The notes beneath the pieces were generated by a model. That model did not search any database. It was not told the origin of the DNA and worked only from the letters and a program-made list of their open reading frames with translations. From Sarcina ventriculi (GTDB lineage Bacteria > Bacillota > Clostridia > Clostridiales > Clostridiaceae), in the NCBI RefSeq assembly GCF_900456775.1, contig NZ_UAUL01000001.1, positions 682,001-746,000 on the forward strand: a stretch of DNA of 64,000 nucleotides. Direction: 5' to 3'. Each line of letters begins with the position of its first letter. The first letter of the stretch is position 1. Of the stretch, positions 16,012 to 26,200 are shown piece after piece. Position numbers and translations under genes: made by a program.

Positions 16012-17427
16012 TTATTTATCTAATTTTCCGTTTAATTTCTTACTATGACCTGTTGAGAATTGCATATTTCCTTTTTCATGGAATACTTCTTTCCATTCTT
16101 TATCAGCATATGGTGTGAATTCTTTAGCTATTTGATTTAAAGTAGCTTTAAATTCTGGATCATTTATCATTGCATCTGCACCTTCATCATCAGGTTTAGC
16201 TCCTGCTTCTTTTACTATTTGTCTAATGAATCCTGGGTTATCTATCATTGAACAAGGTTTTAACATGTTCTTGTTGTATGGTTGTTTTTCTCTCATTATT
16301 CTGAAGAATGGGTCTCTTAAAACATCTATTAATGGCTTACCAATAGCATTTTGTGTTGAGAAATGTGAGAATATACATGGTTCAACATTTCCTTTTGAGT
16401 TTATATGGAAGTAATATTTACCTGCTATACAACCTCCAACATATGGTGCGTCATTAAAGAAGTCTAATGTAAAGTAAGGTTTAGTTTTTCTGATTTCTCT
16501 AACTCTCTTACCTAAGTATAATCTTTGTTCTGGGCTAAGCATTAAGCTAAAGTCTGGTTTTGCGTCTCCAACTGGCATGAATATAAAGTACCAGCACATT
16601 TTTGAACCTTTACTTATCATTAAGTCAGTAAATTCATCACTTGTTACTGATTCTATGTTTTGACTTGTAGCAGCTGTAGAAACTCCGAATAATACTCCTC
16701 TTTCGTTAAGTAAATCCATAGCATGCATTACTTTTTGGTAAACTCCTTTACCTCTTCTTCCGTCTGTAGCTTCTTCACTACCTTCAACAGAAAGCATTGG
16801 TATTACGTTACCTGCTTTTGCTAATCTATCAGCAGTTTCTTCATCTATTAATGTTCCATTTGTAAATGGTGTAAACATTACATCGTTATATTTTTCATAT
16901 AAATCTAACATATATTTGTTAAAGAATGGTTCTCCACCTAAAACAACTATCCAGTGAATTCCTAAATCTCTAGCTTCACCAATTAATCTATCAACTTCTT
17001 CTGGTGACATATCGTCTTTTTTGCTGAAACTTGCAGCATAACATCCAGTACAATGTATGTTACATCTCATTGATGGACTTATAAGCATTATAAATGGAAT
17101 TTTAACATTTTCTTCTTCCATATATTTTTCTCTTTTGCTTGCTGAAAGCCAAACACCATTAACAAAGAAGTTAGTAAAGAATTTCTTTAACGCTTTCTTG
17201 TTTGTAGTTTTAAGAATTCCTTGTATAAATTCTTTTACTGCTGGGTTTTCATTATAGTATTGACATACGTTGTCAATTTGTTTCTTTTGATCTTCATCTT
17301 TTACAAATTTCTTTATTGCTGCGAATATTTTATCAACATTCTTTTCAGGGTCTTTATCAATTATTTGCAAAACAGTATTTATTACAGCTGTTGCAGCTAA
17401 TTTTTCTGCTTTTTCTTTAATGTTCAT
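16012..17427 (-). CDS. Radical SAM protein with SPASM-like C-terminal cysteines
   Basis: A 471-residue radical S-adenosylmethionine enzyme. The 4Fe-4S motif CNIHCTGC is at about residues 121-128, followed by LGGEPFF (SAM amino-group contact, about 163-169). Later cysteines in GGCIAGKYYFHINSKG, EPCIFSH and KPCSMID (about 330-390) look like auxiliary cluster ligands of the SPASM or Twitch type. The first 110 residues are a helical, Lys-rich extension of unknown role. SPASM-type enzymes modify peptides or mature other enzymes, but no precursor peptide or partner lies nearby. The substrate is unknown. It is monocistronic, with the site GGAAGGGAAAG before the ATG. Confidence 0.85.
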   Translation of the reverse strand: MNIKEKAEKLAATAVINTVLQIIDKDPEKNVDKIFAAIKKFVKDEDQKKQIDNVCQYYNENPAVKEFIQGILKTTNKKALKKFFTNFFVNGVWLSASKREKYMEEENVKIPFIMLISPSMRCNIHCTGCYAASFSKKDDMSPEEVDRLIGEARDLGIHWIVVLGGEPFFNKYMLDLYEKYNDVMFTPFTNGTLIDEETADRLAKAGNVIPMLSVEGSEEATDGRRGKGVYQKVMHAMDLLNERGVLFGVSTAATSQNIESVTSDEFTDLMISKGSKMCWYFIFMPVGDAKPDFSLMLSPEQRLYLGKRVREIRKTKPYFTLDFFNDAPYVGGCIAGKYYFHINSKGNVEPCIFSHFSTQNAIGKPLIDVLRDPFFRIMREKQPYNKNMLKPCSMIDNPGFIRQIVKEAGAKPDDEGADAMINDPEFKATLNQIAKEFTPYADKEWKEVFHEKGNMQFSTGHSKKLNGKLDK

Positions 17428-18412
17428 AGCTTTCCCTTCCTTACTTATATAATTTATTTTTATTTGCTACAATTAAATTTAAAACATAAACATAATTTAA
17501 ATCCGTCAACAAACCACAATCAAATAATTATAAATCATATTTATGAATTAAGAGCGGTATAACTATTTATAATTTCTATTTTTTATGTACTTTATAATTG
17601 TTATTATAGTTATGACTATTAATATATAATTATTCCATATAATTATATATTTTCATAATGCCTAAATTATTATTCATATTTTTAAATAAAAACATTTTTT
17701 CTTTTATTATCCATATATAAAACCTAATTATTTATTATTAATTCCAATTTAATAACAAAATCTGTTTTTAATAATTGTAAGCAACTGTTAACATATGTAC
17801 TTAATATTTTTTAAACTTATTATTTACGCTAACTTATTTATAATAATACTTTATTATCATAAACACAAGACGCAAATAATACATTTAAATTTGTCTTTGT
17901 TTATAATTATATATTATTTTTTTTATCATATCAACTTGTTTTTACATAATTCGACTTATTTTTTTGAATTTTTTAATATAAACTTTTATTTAATAAACTT
18001 TTTTACATATATATCATTTATTTTTACCACTTATATCCTCATGTCTATTATAACAATTGTTTAAATCAAACACCTCTATTCATCTAAATTATAAAAAACA
18101 TTTAATAAGATATATATATTCTATTAAAAATTCTTTTTTTTTTCAATAAACTTATATACTACTAAACAAATAGTATTTATAAAAAAATCTATTATTATTT
18201 AATAGATTAAGCTTAAAATTTCTATTTATTTATTAATGTTTATCTAAATTACACCAAAAAAATATTTATTTATGAAAAATTTTCTTGAATTTTGTTCCAA
18301 TAACAGTTTCTAATTATATAATAATATAAAAAAATATTCAATAATTACTTAATTAGCTAAAAATGTTGTTTTATAATTTTTAATATCTAGATTTTTTATA
18401 AATATACATATG
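17428..18412. other. Gene-free, extremely AT-rich region
   Basis: About 1 kb of nearly pure A/T. The only longer open frame (17795-18061, plus) would give a low-complexity Ile/Phe/Tyr peptide with no ribosome binding site, so I do not call it. No repeat family, RNA gene or operator is recognisable. Confidence 0.6.
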
Positions 18413-18447
18413 TTAAGGTTATTTTAATATTATTAAAACAACCTTAA
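18413..18447 (-). terminator. Hairpin after the riboflavin operon
   Basis: A 17-bp stem with one G-U pair lies just past the ribH stop. The following T-run is weak, so it is only a probable terminator. Confidence 0.5.
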
Positions 18448-18462
18448 TCATTATATATTTTA

Positions 18463-18927
18463 TTATTTAAAATTTTTTATTAAATTAGCCATTTCTATTG
18501 CTGATACTGCTGCATCATACCCCTTATTTCCACTTTTTGTTCCCGCTCTTTCTATTGCTTGTTCTATACTATTAGTTGTAAGCACACCAAATATTACAGG
18601 CATTTGAGTATCAAGTGAAATATTGGCAATTCCTTTTGATACTTCCGCACAAACATAATCAAAATGTGGTGTTGAACCTTTTATAACAGCTCCTAAGCAA
18701 ATAACTGCATCATATTTATTACTCATTACCATCTTCTTTGCAATTAGAGGTATTTCAAAAGCTCCCGGTACATAAGCACAATCTATATTTTCATCCAAAA
18801 CCCCATGTCTTTTTAATCCATCCAAAGCCCCATCTACAAGTTTAGATACTATAAACTCATTAAACCTAGACGCCACAATACCTATTTTAAAACCATTTGC
18901 AATTAAATTTCCTTCTATTAAATTCAT
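18463..18927 (-). CDS. ribH: 6,7-dimethyl-8-ribityllumazine synthase
   Basis: A 154-residue lumazine synthase. It condenses 5-amino-6-ribitylamino-uracil with 3,4-dihydroxy-2-butanone-4-phosphate. Conserved stretches are [17 protein letters not shown] (about residues 18-34), VPGAFEIPL (about 53-61), [17 protein letters not shown] (about 80-96) and the FGVLTT motif (about 113-118). It has normal length, is the last gene of the rib operon and is preceded by AAGGAGG. Confidence 0.97.
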   Translation of the reverse strand: MNLIEGNLIANGFKIGIVASRFNEFIVSKLVDGALDGLKRHGVLDENIDCAYVPGAFEIPLIAKKMVMSNKYDAVICLGAVIKGSTPHFDYVCAEVSKGIANISLDTQMPVIFGVLTTNSIEQAIERAGTKSGNKGYDAAVSAIEMANLIKNFK

Positions 18928-18995
18928 TTTTTATTCCTCCTTAAAACTATGCTATATATTTTTTTAATGCTATAAACAATTCATTTCTATATAAA

Positions 18996-20195
18996 TTAAT
19001 AGTGTAATATATGTCCCATTTTTTCTTTTTTTGTTTTCAAATAAAATTCATTAATTTCGTTATAATTCATTTCAATGGGAACTCTTTCAACTATTTTTAT
19101 GTCATATTTTGATAATCCTGAAATCTTTTCAGGATTATTAGTCATAAGCCTCACCTTATTAACTCCTAAATCCTTAAGTATTTCTGCTGCTATATCATAA
19201 TTTCTCATATCAGGTGGAAAACCTAATGCTATATTCGCTTCCACTGTGTCCATTCCTTTATCTTGAAGTTCATAAGCCCTTAACTTATTTATTAATCCAA
19301 TTCCTCTTCCTTCTTGCCTCATATATAGAAGAACTCCTCTTCCTTCTTTTGCTATTTGTTTCATAGCAGCAGCATATTGTTCCCCACAATCACATCTTTT
19401 AGAACCTAAAGCATCTCCAGTTAAACACTCTGAATGCACTCTTGTTAAAACTGCTTCACCTCCCTTAATATCACCTTTTACTAAAGCTACATGATGTTCT
19501 CCATTTAACTTATTTACAAATCCAAATATCCTAAAATCTCCATACTTTGTTGGCATTTTAGTTTCTACAACTCTCTCAATAAAAGCTTCCTTTTTTCTCC
19601 TATATTCAACTAAATCTGCTATCGTAATTACTTTTAAGTTATGCTTTTCTCCAAATTTTAAAAGCTCATCAGTTCTTGCCATTGTTCCATCATCACTCAT
19701 TATTTCACATATAACTCCAACTCCCTTAAATCCAGCTAATTTAGCTAAATCAGTTGCAGCCTCTGTATGACCACTTCTATTTAAAACACCACCCTCTCTA
19801 GCTATTAATGGAAATACATGTCCTGGTCTTCTAAAATCATCATTCTTTGACTTTTCATCTAAAACTTTTTTTATTGTATAAGCTCTTTCAAATGCAGATA
19901 TTCCAGTCTGTGTATCAACATGATCAATAGATACTGTAAATGCAGTTTCATGGTTATCTGTATTATTTAAAACCATTGGATTAAATTCTAATTTTTTTGC
20001 TATACCCTCTTCAATAGGCATACATATAAGTCCTCTTCCGAATTTAGCCATAAAATTTATAGAATCTGAAGTTACTTTTTCAGCAGCCATTAACAAATCT
20101 CCCTCATTCTCCCTATCTTCATCATCTATTACAATAATCATTTTGCCTTCTTTTATATCTAAAATTGCTTCATCAATACTGCTAAATCTATTCAT
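18996..20195 (-). CDS. ribBA: Bifunctional DHBP synthase / GTP cyclohydrolase II
   Basis: A 399-residue fused enzyme with two domains in the usual order. Residues 1-200 form 3,4-dihydroxy-2-butanone-4-phosphate synthase ([10 protein letters not shown] acidic metal motif near 25-34; RPGHVFPL and GHTEAATDL further on). Residues about 205-399 form GTP cyclohydrolase II (zinc ligands in [27 protein letters not shown]). It supplies both riboflavin precursors. It follows ribE after 59 bases and has a TTTAGGAGGAAA site. Confidence 0.97.
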   Translation of the reverse strand: MNRFSSIDEAILDIKEGKMIIVIDDEDRENEGDLLMAAEKVTSDSINFMAKFGRGLICMPIEEGIAKKLEFNPMVLNNTDNHETAFTVSIDHVDTQTGISAFERAYTIKKVLDEKSKNDDFRRPGHVFPLIAREGGVLNRSGHTEAATDLAKLAGFKGVGVICEIMSDDGTMARTDELLKFGEKHNLKVITIADLVEYRRKKEAFIERVVETKMPTKYGDFRIFGFVNKLNGEHHVALVKGDIKGGEAVLTRVHSECLTGDALGSKRCDCGEQYAAAMKQIAKEGRGVLLYMRQEGRGIGLINKLRAYELQDKGMDTVEANIALGFPPDMRNYDIAAEILKDLGVNKVRLMTNNPEKISGLSKYDIKIVERVPIEMNYNEINEFYLKTKKEKMGHILHY

Positions 20196-20254
20196 AATAT
20201 TTCCTCCTAAATAATCTAACTAATTTTAATAATTTATAACTTAACTTTGCATAT

Positions 20255-20902
20255 TTATAAAAATCCATTTTCTAATAAAAAATTTTTATCAATATCCTTT
20301 ATTTCAGTTTTTTTATTAATATCAAGTAATTTTTCTACATATTTTGCTATTAAATCACACTCTAAGTTCACAAAAGATCCAATACCTTTTTTTAGAAGTA
20401 TTGTTTCTTCTTCTGTATGTGGAATTACTGATACCTTAAAAATTTCATTATCTATATATGCAACTGTAAGACTAACTCCATCTACTGTTATTGATCCTTT
20501 AAAAATTATATATTTTAACAAATTAAAATCAGCACTTATGCTAATCCATACAGCATTGCCCTCCCTCTCAAAAGAAATTATTTTTCCAACTCCATCAATA
20601 TGCCCGCTTACTATATGACCTCCCAATCTGCTATTAAAAGTTAACGCTCTTTCTAAATTAACCTCACTATCTATACTTAAATTTCCTAAATTACTCCTTT
20701 TTAAAGTTTCTGGCATCACATCTGCTTTAAAGCCATTCTCCAAAATTTTCACTACTGTTAAGCACACTCCATTTACCGCTATACTATCCCCTATTTTCGT
20801 TTCTTCCAACACTTTAGAACATTCTATATATAAACTTGATGATATATTTCCACTGTCTATACTTTGAACTTTCCCTATTTCCTCAACTATCCCAGTAAAC
20901 AT
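20255..20902 (-). CDS. ribE: Riboflavin synthase alpha chain
   Basis: A 215-residue enzyme built from two similar lumazine-binding barrels; it dismutates two lumazines to riboflavin. The start MFTGIVEEIG is universal for the family and is preceded by AAGGAGG, so ATG 20902 is the true start. The first-barrel VNGVCLTV and the second-barrel VDGVSLTV repeats are clear, as is GGHIVSGHIDGVG (about 95-107). Confidence 0.96.
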   Translation of the reverse strand: MFTGIVEEIGKVQSIDSGNISSSLYIECSKVLEETKIGDSIAVNGVCLTVVKILENGFKADVMPETLKRSNLGNLSIDSEVNLERALTFNSRLGGHIVSGHIDGVGKIISFEREGNAVWISISADFNLLKYIIFKGSITVDGVSLTVAYIDNEIFKVSVIPHTEEETILLKKGIGSFVNLECDLIAKYVEKLLDINKKTEIKDIDKNFLLENGFL

Positions 20903-20990
20903 AAAACACCTCCTTATTAAATCTGCCATAAAGCTAATTTTTAAATTTAGTTACTCAACTTTTCTTTCAGCTAAACAATTAAATCTCTCT

Positions 20991-22076
20991 TTATTTGAAA
21001 TACCCTTCAATAAATATATCTTCATCTAAAACATCAACCCTTAAATTTTTAAGATTAAATGCTTCATTCAATTTATCAATTCCAACGCCTTCAACTGGAG
21101 TTTTAGCTAATTTTCCCCCAATTATTTTAGGTGCTATATATACCTGAACTTTATCAATAATTTTTTCATTAAGTGCTGAAAAATTTAATGTTCCTCCACC
21201 CTCTAATAAAATACTATCTATATTCATGGCACCTAATTTATTCATTAAATCATTAAGATTCACTCTTCTCTCTTTTTTATCAACAATTAAAACTTTAGCT
21301 CCCAAACTCTCAATATATTCTACCTTTTCCTTATTTGCAGAACATGTAGTTGCTATTATTGTTTTATCTCTATACTCATCAACTAAAACATTAGATTTTA
21401 GAGGGATTCTAAGTGTACTATCTACAATAATTCTTATAGGATTTTTACCATTTTCCATTCTACAAGTTAATTTTGGATTATCTTTTATCACAGTATCCAC
21501 CCCAACCATTATTGCCGAAACCATATTCCTAGTTTTATGAACATGACTTCTTGACTCCTTCCCAGTTATCCATTTTGATTCACCATATTTCGTGCATATT
21601 TTTCCATCCAATGACATTGCACATTTCATAATGACAAAAGGCTTTTTACTTGTTATATACTTCATAAAAATTTCATTTACTCTTTTACACTCCTCTTCCA
21701 AAACTCCTACACTAACCTCGATGCCTGCATCTATTAGCTTTCTTACTCCATTTCCCGAAACCAAGGGATTAGGATCTAAAGTGCCTATTACAACCCTCTT
21801 TATTTTTTTTTCTATAATTTTTTCTACACAAGGTGGTGTTTTACCATAATGAGAGCAAGGTTCTAAAGTTACATACATAGTAGCTCCCTCCACATCTTCC
21901 ATAGCATTTTTAAATGCATCTATTTCAGCATGATCTCCTCCATAACATTTATGAAAACCACTCGCCACTATTCTTTCATTTTTTACAATAATAGATCCGA
22001 CCATTGGATTTGGATTAACTTTTCCTATTCCTTTTTTAGCATTTTCTAATGCTAAACTCATATAAAAGTTGTCCAC
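20991..22076 (-). CDS. ribD: Bifunctional diaminohydroxyphosphoribosylaminopyrimidine deaminase / reductase
   Basis: A 361-residue fused enzyme for the second and third steps of riboflavin synthesis. Residues 1-145 are a zinc deaminase (HAEIDAF and the PCSHYGKTPPC zinc motif). The rest is the NADPH-dependent reductase (SLDGKI and LLEGGGTLN). The start is taken as GTG 22076, which lies eight bases after AGGAGG; an upstream GTG at 22085 is part of that site. It is the first gene of the operon, under the FMN riboswitch. Confidence 0.95.
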   Translation of the reverse strand: MDNFYMSLALENAKKGIGKVNPNPMVGSIIVKNERIVASGFHKCYGGDHAEIDAFKNAMEDVEGATMYVTLEPCSHYGKTPPCVEKIIEKKIKRVVIGTLDPNPLVSGNGVRKLIDAGIEVSVGVLEEECKRVNEIFMKYITSKKPFVIMKCAMSLDGKICTKYGESKWITGKESRSHVHKTRNMVSAIMVGVDTVIKDNPKLTCRMENGKNPIRIIVDSTLRIPLKSNVLVDEYRDKTIIATTCSANKEKVEYIESLGAKVLIVDKKERRVNLNDLMNKLGAMNIDSILLEGGGTLNFSALNEKIIDKVQVYIAPKIIGGKLAKTPVEGVGIDKLNEAFNLKNLRVDVLDEDIFIEGYFK

Positions 22077-22105
22077 ATTAAGCACCTCCTAGCTAAAAAA
22101 ATAAA

Positions 22106-22131
22106 AGCCCTAAAGAAAAATCTTTAGGGCT
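22106..22131 (-). terminator. Second hairpin terminator in the rib leader
   Basis: AGCCCTAAAGA with its complement is followed by a T-run (minus strand) directly before the ribD ribosome binding site. It is 225 bases downstream of the riboswitch aptamer. Confidence 0.7.
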
Positions 22132-22278
22132 CAAAATTATCATTTCTATAAATTTGATTGCATTTAAAAATATATAAATAAAATCTAAATTTCATGTTAT
22201 ATAAACATTCTATTCAAAAGATTTTAAAGCATAAATATGAATTTTAATACACTATAATTTATATTTAAAAATTAAAAA

Positions 22279-22304
22279 GCTCTGAAATAATATTATTTCA
22301 GAGC
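22279..22304 (-). terminator. Riboswitch-proximal terminator of the rib leader
   Basis: GCTCTGAAATAAT pairs perfectly with its complement. On the minus strand TTTTTAATTTTT follows. It lies about 50 bases past the FMN aptamer and is the likely expression platform. Confidence 0.8.
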
Positions 22305-22353
22305 ATAAATACAAATCAAACACACGCATCATCTAAACTAATGCTTTTTTCAT

Positions 22354-22464
22354 TTTCTTCTTTCATCCAGACTTTACTGTCGGCTTTGGAATCTCACCAA
22401 ATCTGCCTTAATTAGGCTCGCGGGCTTTACCGCCGGTAGGGAATTTCACCCTGCCCTGAAGACT
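22354..22464 (-). ncRNA. FMN riboswitch (RFN element)
   Basis: On the minus strand the conserved RFN blocks follow in order: TCTTCAGGGCAGGGTGAAAT, TTCCCTACCGGCGGT, AAAGCCCGCGAGCC, GGCAGATTTGGTGAGATTCC, AAAGCCGACAGT and AGTCTGGATGAAAGAAGA. Helix P1 is closed by TCTTC and GAAGA. It senses flavin mononucleotide and should repress the ribDEBAH operon by termination. It lies about 280 bases ahead of ribD. Confidence 0.97.
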
Positions 22465-22685
22465 TTTTATTAATTTATGTTTTTATTTTAACATATTCAC
22501 ATTTAAAAATAAATAACATTCATTAAAATTTAATATAAATATTTTTAATTTACTAATATTTATATATGTATGAGTTCATAAAAATATTAATAAACTTTAA
22601 TATTTATTTAAAAATTCTTTTTTTATTCTCCTGTGAAATATTTTCCTAATATAATATATATTAAATGAGATTAGGAGGAATTTTA

Positions 22686-23120
22686 ATGAAAATTTTTTAC
22701 GGTTCATATGGTTTTGATATACTATCTATCTTTTTGATGATATTAAGTTGTATATTAAGTCTTTTTAACATCACCTCTATTATAGGTTTAGCTATTTTTA
22801 TTTTTGCCATATATAGAGCTTTTTCAAAAAAAACATATAAAAGAATAAATGAACTTAATAGATTCACTTTTATTGTTAACAATATATTATCTAAGTTTAA
22901 TAAAAAACTCCCAGATACTCTTCCTAGATTAACTTTTAATAATATTCCTTCATTTTTTAATCAAATAAAATATGAAGTACAATATAAAATAACTAATTTC
23001 AAAAAATACAAAATTGTTAAATGCCCAAAATGCAAACAAAAATTAAGACTTCCTCGTGGAAAAGGTGCTATAATTGTTACTTGCAAATCTTGTTCACATA
23101 AATTTAACCTAAGAACTTAA
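22686..23120 (+). CDS. Membrane protein with C-terminal zinc ribbon
   Basis: A 144-residue protein of no named family. The N-terminus has two hydrophobic segments (about residues 8-40), then a basic linker. The C-terminus holds a CPKC-x(17)-CKSC zinc-ribbon pattern (KCPKCKQKLRLPRGKG then TCKSCSHKF), of the type seen in zinc-ribbon/MJ0042-like domains. The start at 22686 fits TTAGGAGGA six bases upstream; an ATG at 22665 would put that site inside the gene. It stands alone between the rib leader and the glucan synthase gene. Confidence 0.8.
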   Translation: MKIFYGSYGFDILSIFLMILSCILSLFNITSIIGLAIFIFAIYRAFSKKTYKRINELNRFTFIVNNILSKFNKKLPDTLPRLTFNNIPSFFNQIKYEVQYKITNFKKYKIVKCPKCKQKLRLPRGKGAIIVTCKSCSHKFNLRT

Positions 23121-23146
23121 TGCCATTTTAATATTTTTTAATGATT

Positions 23147-23204
23147 GTTGATTTTAGATAAGCTAAACTATTTTTTTACTTTACTAAAATCAACATATTT
23201 TTTT
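23147..23204. terminator. Terminator between converging genes
   Basis: GTTGATTTTAG (23147-23157) pairs with CTAAAATCAAC (23184-23194), and a plus-strand T-run follows. Confidence 0.7.
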
Positions 23205-23208
23205 ATTC

Positions 23209-26200
23209 TTAAACTTTTCTATAAACCTCTATATTTGCTACACCTAAATTTCTTGGTATTAAATCACCTTTTATTTCTTCTCCATTTATAAGTATTTTAT
23301 TCTCATCAAATTTTACCACTTTTATTTTATAATTTTCTTTTTCATTATTTATTTCTAATTCAAAATCTCCCAATGAATCTAACGCTAGAGGATTTATTTT
23401 GTATCCTTCATTTTTATAAGTCTTAAATCCTAAAAGCCATTCAAGTCCAACTTTATACATCCAACCTGCTGTTCCGGTATACCAACTCCATCCCCCACGT
23501 CCTCCATGAGGTTCTCTCATATAAACGTCCGCCGCCATAACATATGGCTCTAGTTTATATTTCTCACAGTCATCTTTGTTCTTTGTATGATTTATTGGAT
23601 TTATCATATTAAAATATTTTAATGCTTTCTCACCCATACCAAGTTTCGCAAAAGCTAAAATGACCCAAGTTGCAGCATGTGTATATTGCCCTCCATTTTC
23701 TCTAACTCCAGCTACATATCCTTTAATATAACCCGGCTCCTCTTTTTTAGACTTTTCAAATGGTGGAGATAGCAATTTTATTATATTTAAATTATCATCA
23801 ATTAAATATTTTTCAACAAAACTCATAGCCTTTTTAGCCCTTTCTAAATCTCCAGCATGAGATATTACTGACCAACTTTGTGCTAATGAATCTATTTTAC
23901 AATCAATATTTTCCTTTGAACCAAGTGGAGTTCCATCATCAAAGTAAGCCCTTCTATACCAACTACCGTCCCAAGCATTTTTCTCTAAATGTTCCCTTAT
24001 AAACTCTTTCATTTTTAAATATTTTTCTTTACGCTCAACATCATTCATATAAGTACAAATATCATCAAATCTTGAAAGTATATCATATATAAACCAACCA
24101 AGCCAAACACTTTCACCTTTTCCTTCATTGCCAACAGTACTCATACCATCGTTCCAATCTCCACTCCCCATAAGAGGAATATTGTGAATTCCAAATTTTA
24201 ATGATTTTTCTATAGCTTTTATACAATGTTCATATATGCTTCCCATTTTTGATGATTGATTAACTATTGTATATCTTTCATCTTCACCAGATTTTAAAGG
24301 TTCATCTTCTAAATAAGGAGATACTTCATTTAAAATCGTATAATCTCCAGTAAAGTTTATATATTCTGCGGTAACATATGGAAGCCACAAAAGGTCATCT
24401 GAAAATCTAGTTCTTATACCACTATTTATTATAGGATGCCACCAATGCTGAACATCCCCTTCTATATACTGTCTTGACGCACTTTTTAAAATTTGCTCTT
24501 TAGTTATATTAGGCTTTATAAGACCGATAGACATAGAATCTTGAAGTTGATCTCTAAATCCATAGGCTCCTCCTGATTGATAAAAAGCTGTTCTCGCCAT
24601 ATATCTACAACTATAATTTTGATATAAAAGCCAACCATTTAATAAATAATCCATAGATTTATTTGATGTTTTAACCTGTATAGCACCTAAAAATTTTTTC
24701 CAATAAGCTTTAATATCCTCTAAAGCTTCATCCACATTGTTCATGTTAGAATATTTATTTATTTTATTTTCTATATCCTCTAAAACCTCTTCTTCACCTA
24801 AAAGTACTACAAGCTCTTTTCTCTCTCCTGCATTAAGTTTTATTTTACTTTGAATCACTAAACAAGAATCTAAAACACTTCCGAAAACTCCCTTTAAATT
24901 TTTTTGTCTTAATGCTTTAGGGGCTTTTAATCCTTTGTCAAATCCTAAGAAATCACTCCTATCACAAGTAAAGTTCAAACTATCTCCACCTAGTATAGTT
25001 GCATAAGCTTTTAACTTTCCAAAATATTCAGAATATCTATTTTCTCCAAATATATAATTATCCTTTTTATAAGTTGTAATATATTTTTTAGTATTAAAGT
25101 TTAACACGCCTAAAACAAGCTGTGCATAGAAAAATACCGATATTTCTCTATCCCTATTTGATGTATTTTCTAAAACTATCTTTTCAATTTTAACTTTCTC
25201 ATCTTTTGGACAAAACAAAGTCATCTCAGATTTTATTTCCAAAGCTTTATGATTAAATATTGAATATCCAAATCCATGTCTTATTAAATATTCACCATTA
25301 TCTCGAACTGGCTCTGGTGATATTGAAAAATATTTTCCGGATTCATCATCTCTAATATATAATGCCTCTCCTAAAGTATCTTTTATATAATCATTACTCC
25401 AAGGCGTTATTTTATTTTCTCTGCTATTTTCACACCATGTATGACTAGAACCACTTTCTGAAACATTAAATCCAAAATTATTGTTTGCTATTACATTTAT
25501 CCATGGAGCAGGAGTATTTTTGTTATTATCTAAATATATAACATAACTTGAATCCTTCTTATCAAATCCGCCATATCCATTAAAAAAATCTAGTTCTGAT
25601 GTTATATCATATATTTTTTCTTCTGTCATATTTTCATTTAAATCATTTATGTTTTCAGGGAAATCATACTTCATATCCTCTACAATATCATCTGATGTTA
25701 TTTGTGTTAATATAGTTTCTCTTTCTTTATTTATATAAAAAGACGCTATTGCTAATAAAAAGTCGTGAATATCTTCGCTCATAGTTGATTTATTATAAAG
25801 AAATACTCCACCTTGTTTATTTATTACATCTTCTAAATATAGATTATTTATACTATTTAGTATTTCTTTTTGAAGAGGTTGATCATAACTTATTTTTTCA
25901 TTATTATAAATTATTAAATCTGTTTTTAATCCTTTGCTTCTCCAATACTTTTGCATTTTAATCATAGCTATTGCAAGATTCATTTCATCATTATTTTGAA
26001 TATCTACCATAGCTATTTTTAAATCTCCAGATATTCCATAAGCCCATAAATCTTTTTGAAATTTATTTATACTTTTTATATATTTCTCATAACTTTTCAT
26101 ATTATAATTTAAAAACAACATATATGATGCTAGTGCTTCATATATATTAGCCTGTTCTGAACTTATATTAAAAGACTTTAATTCAATCTGCATAGATTTA

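Noticed and set aside
17795..18061. 89-codon open frame on the plus strand
   Set aside because: The peptide is low-complexity Phe/Ile/Tyr, the DNA is almost pure A/T, and there is no ribosome binding site.
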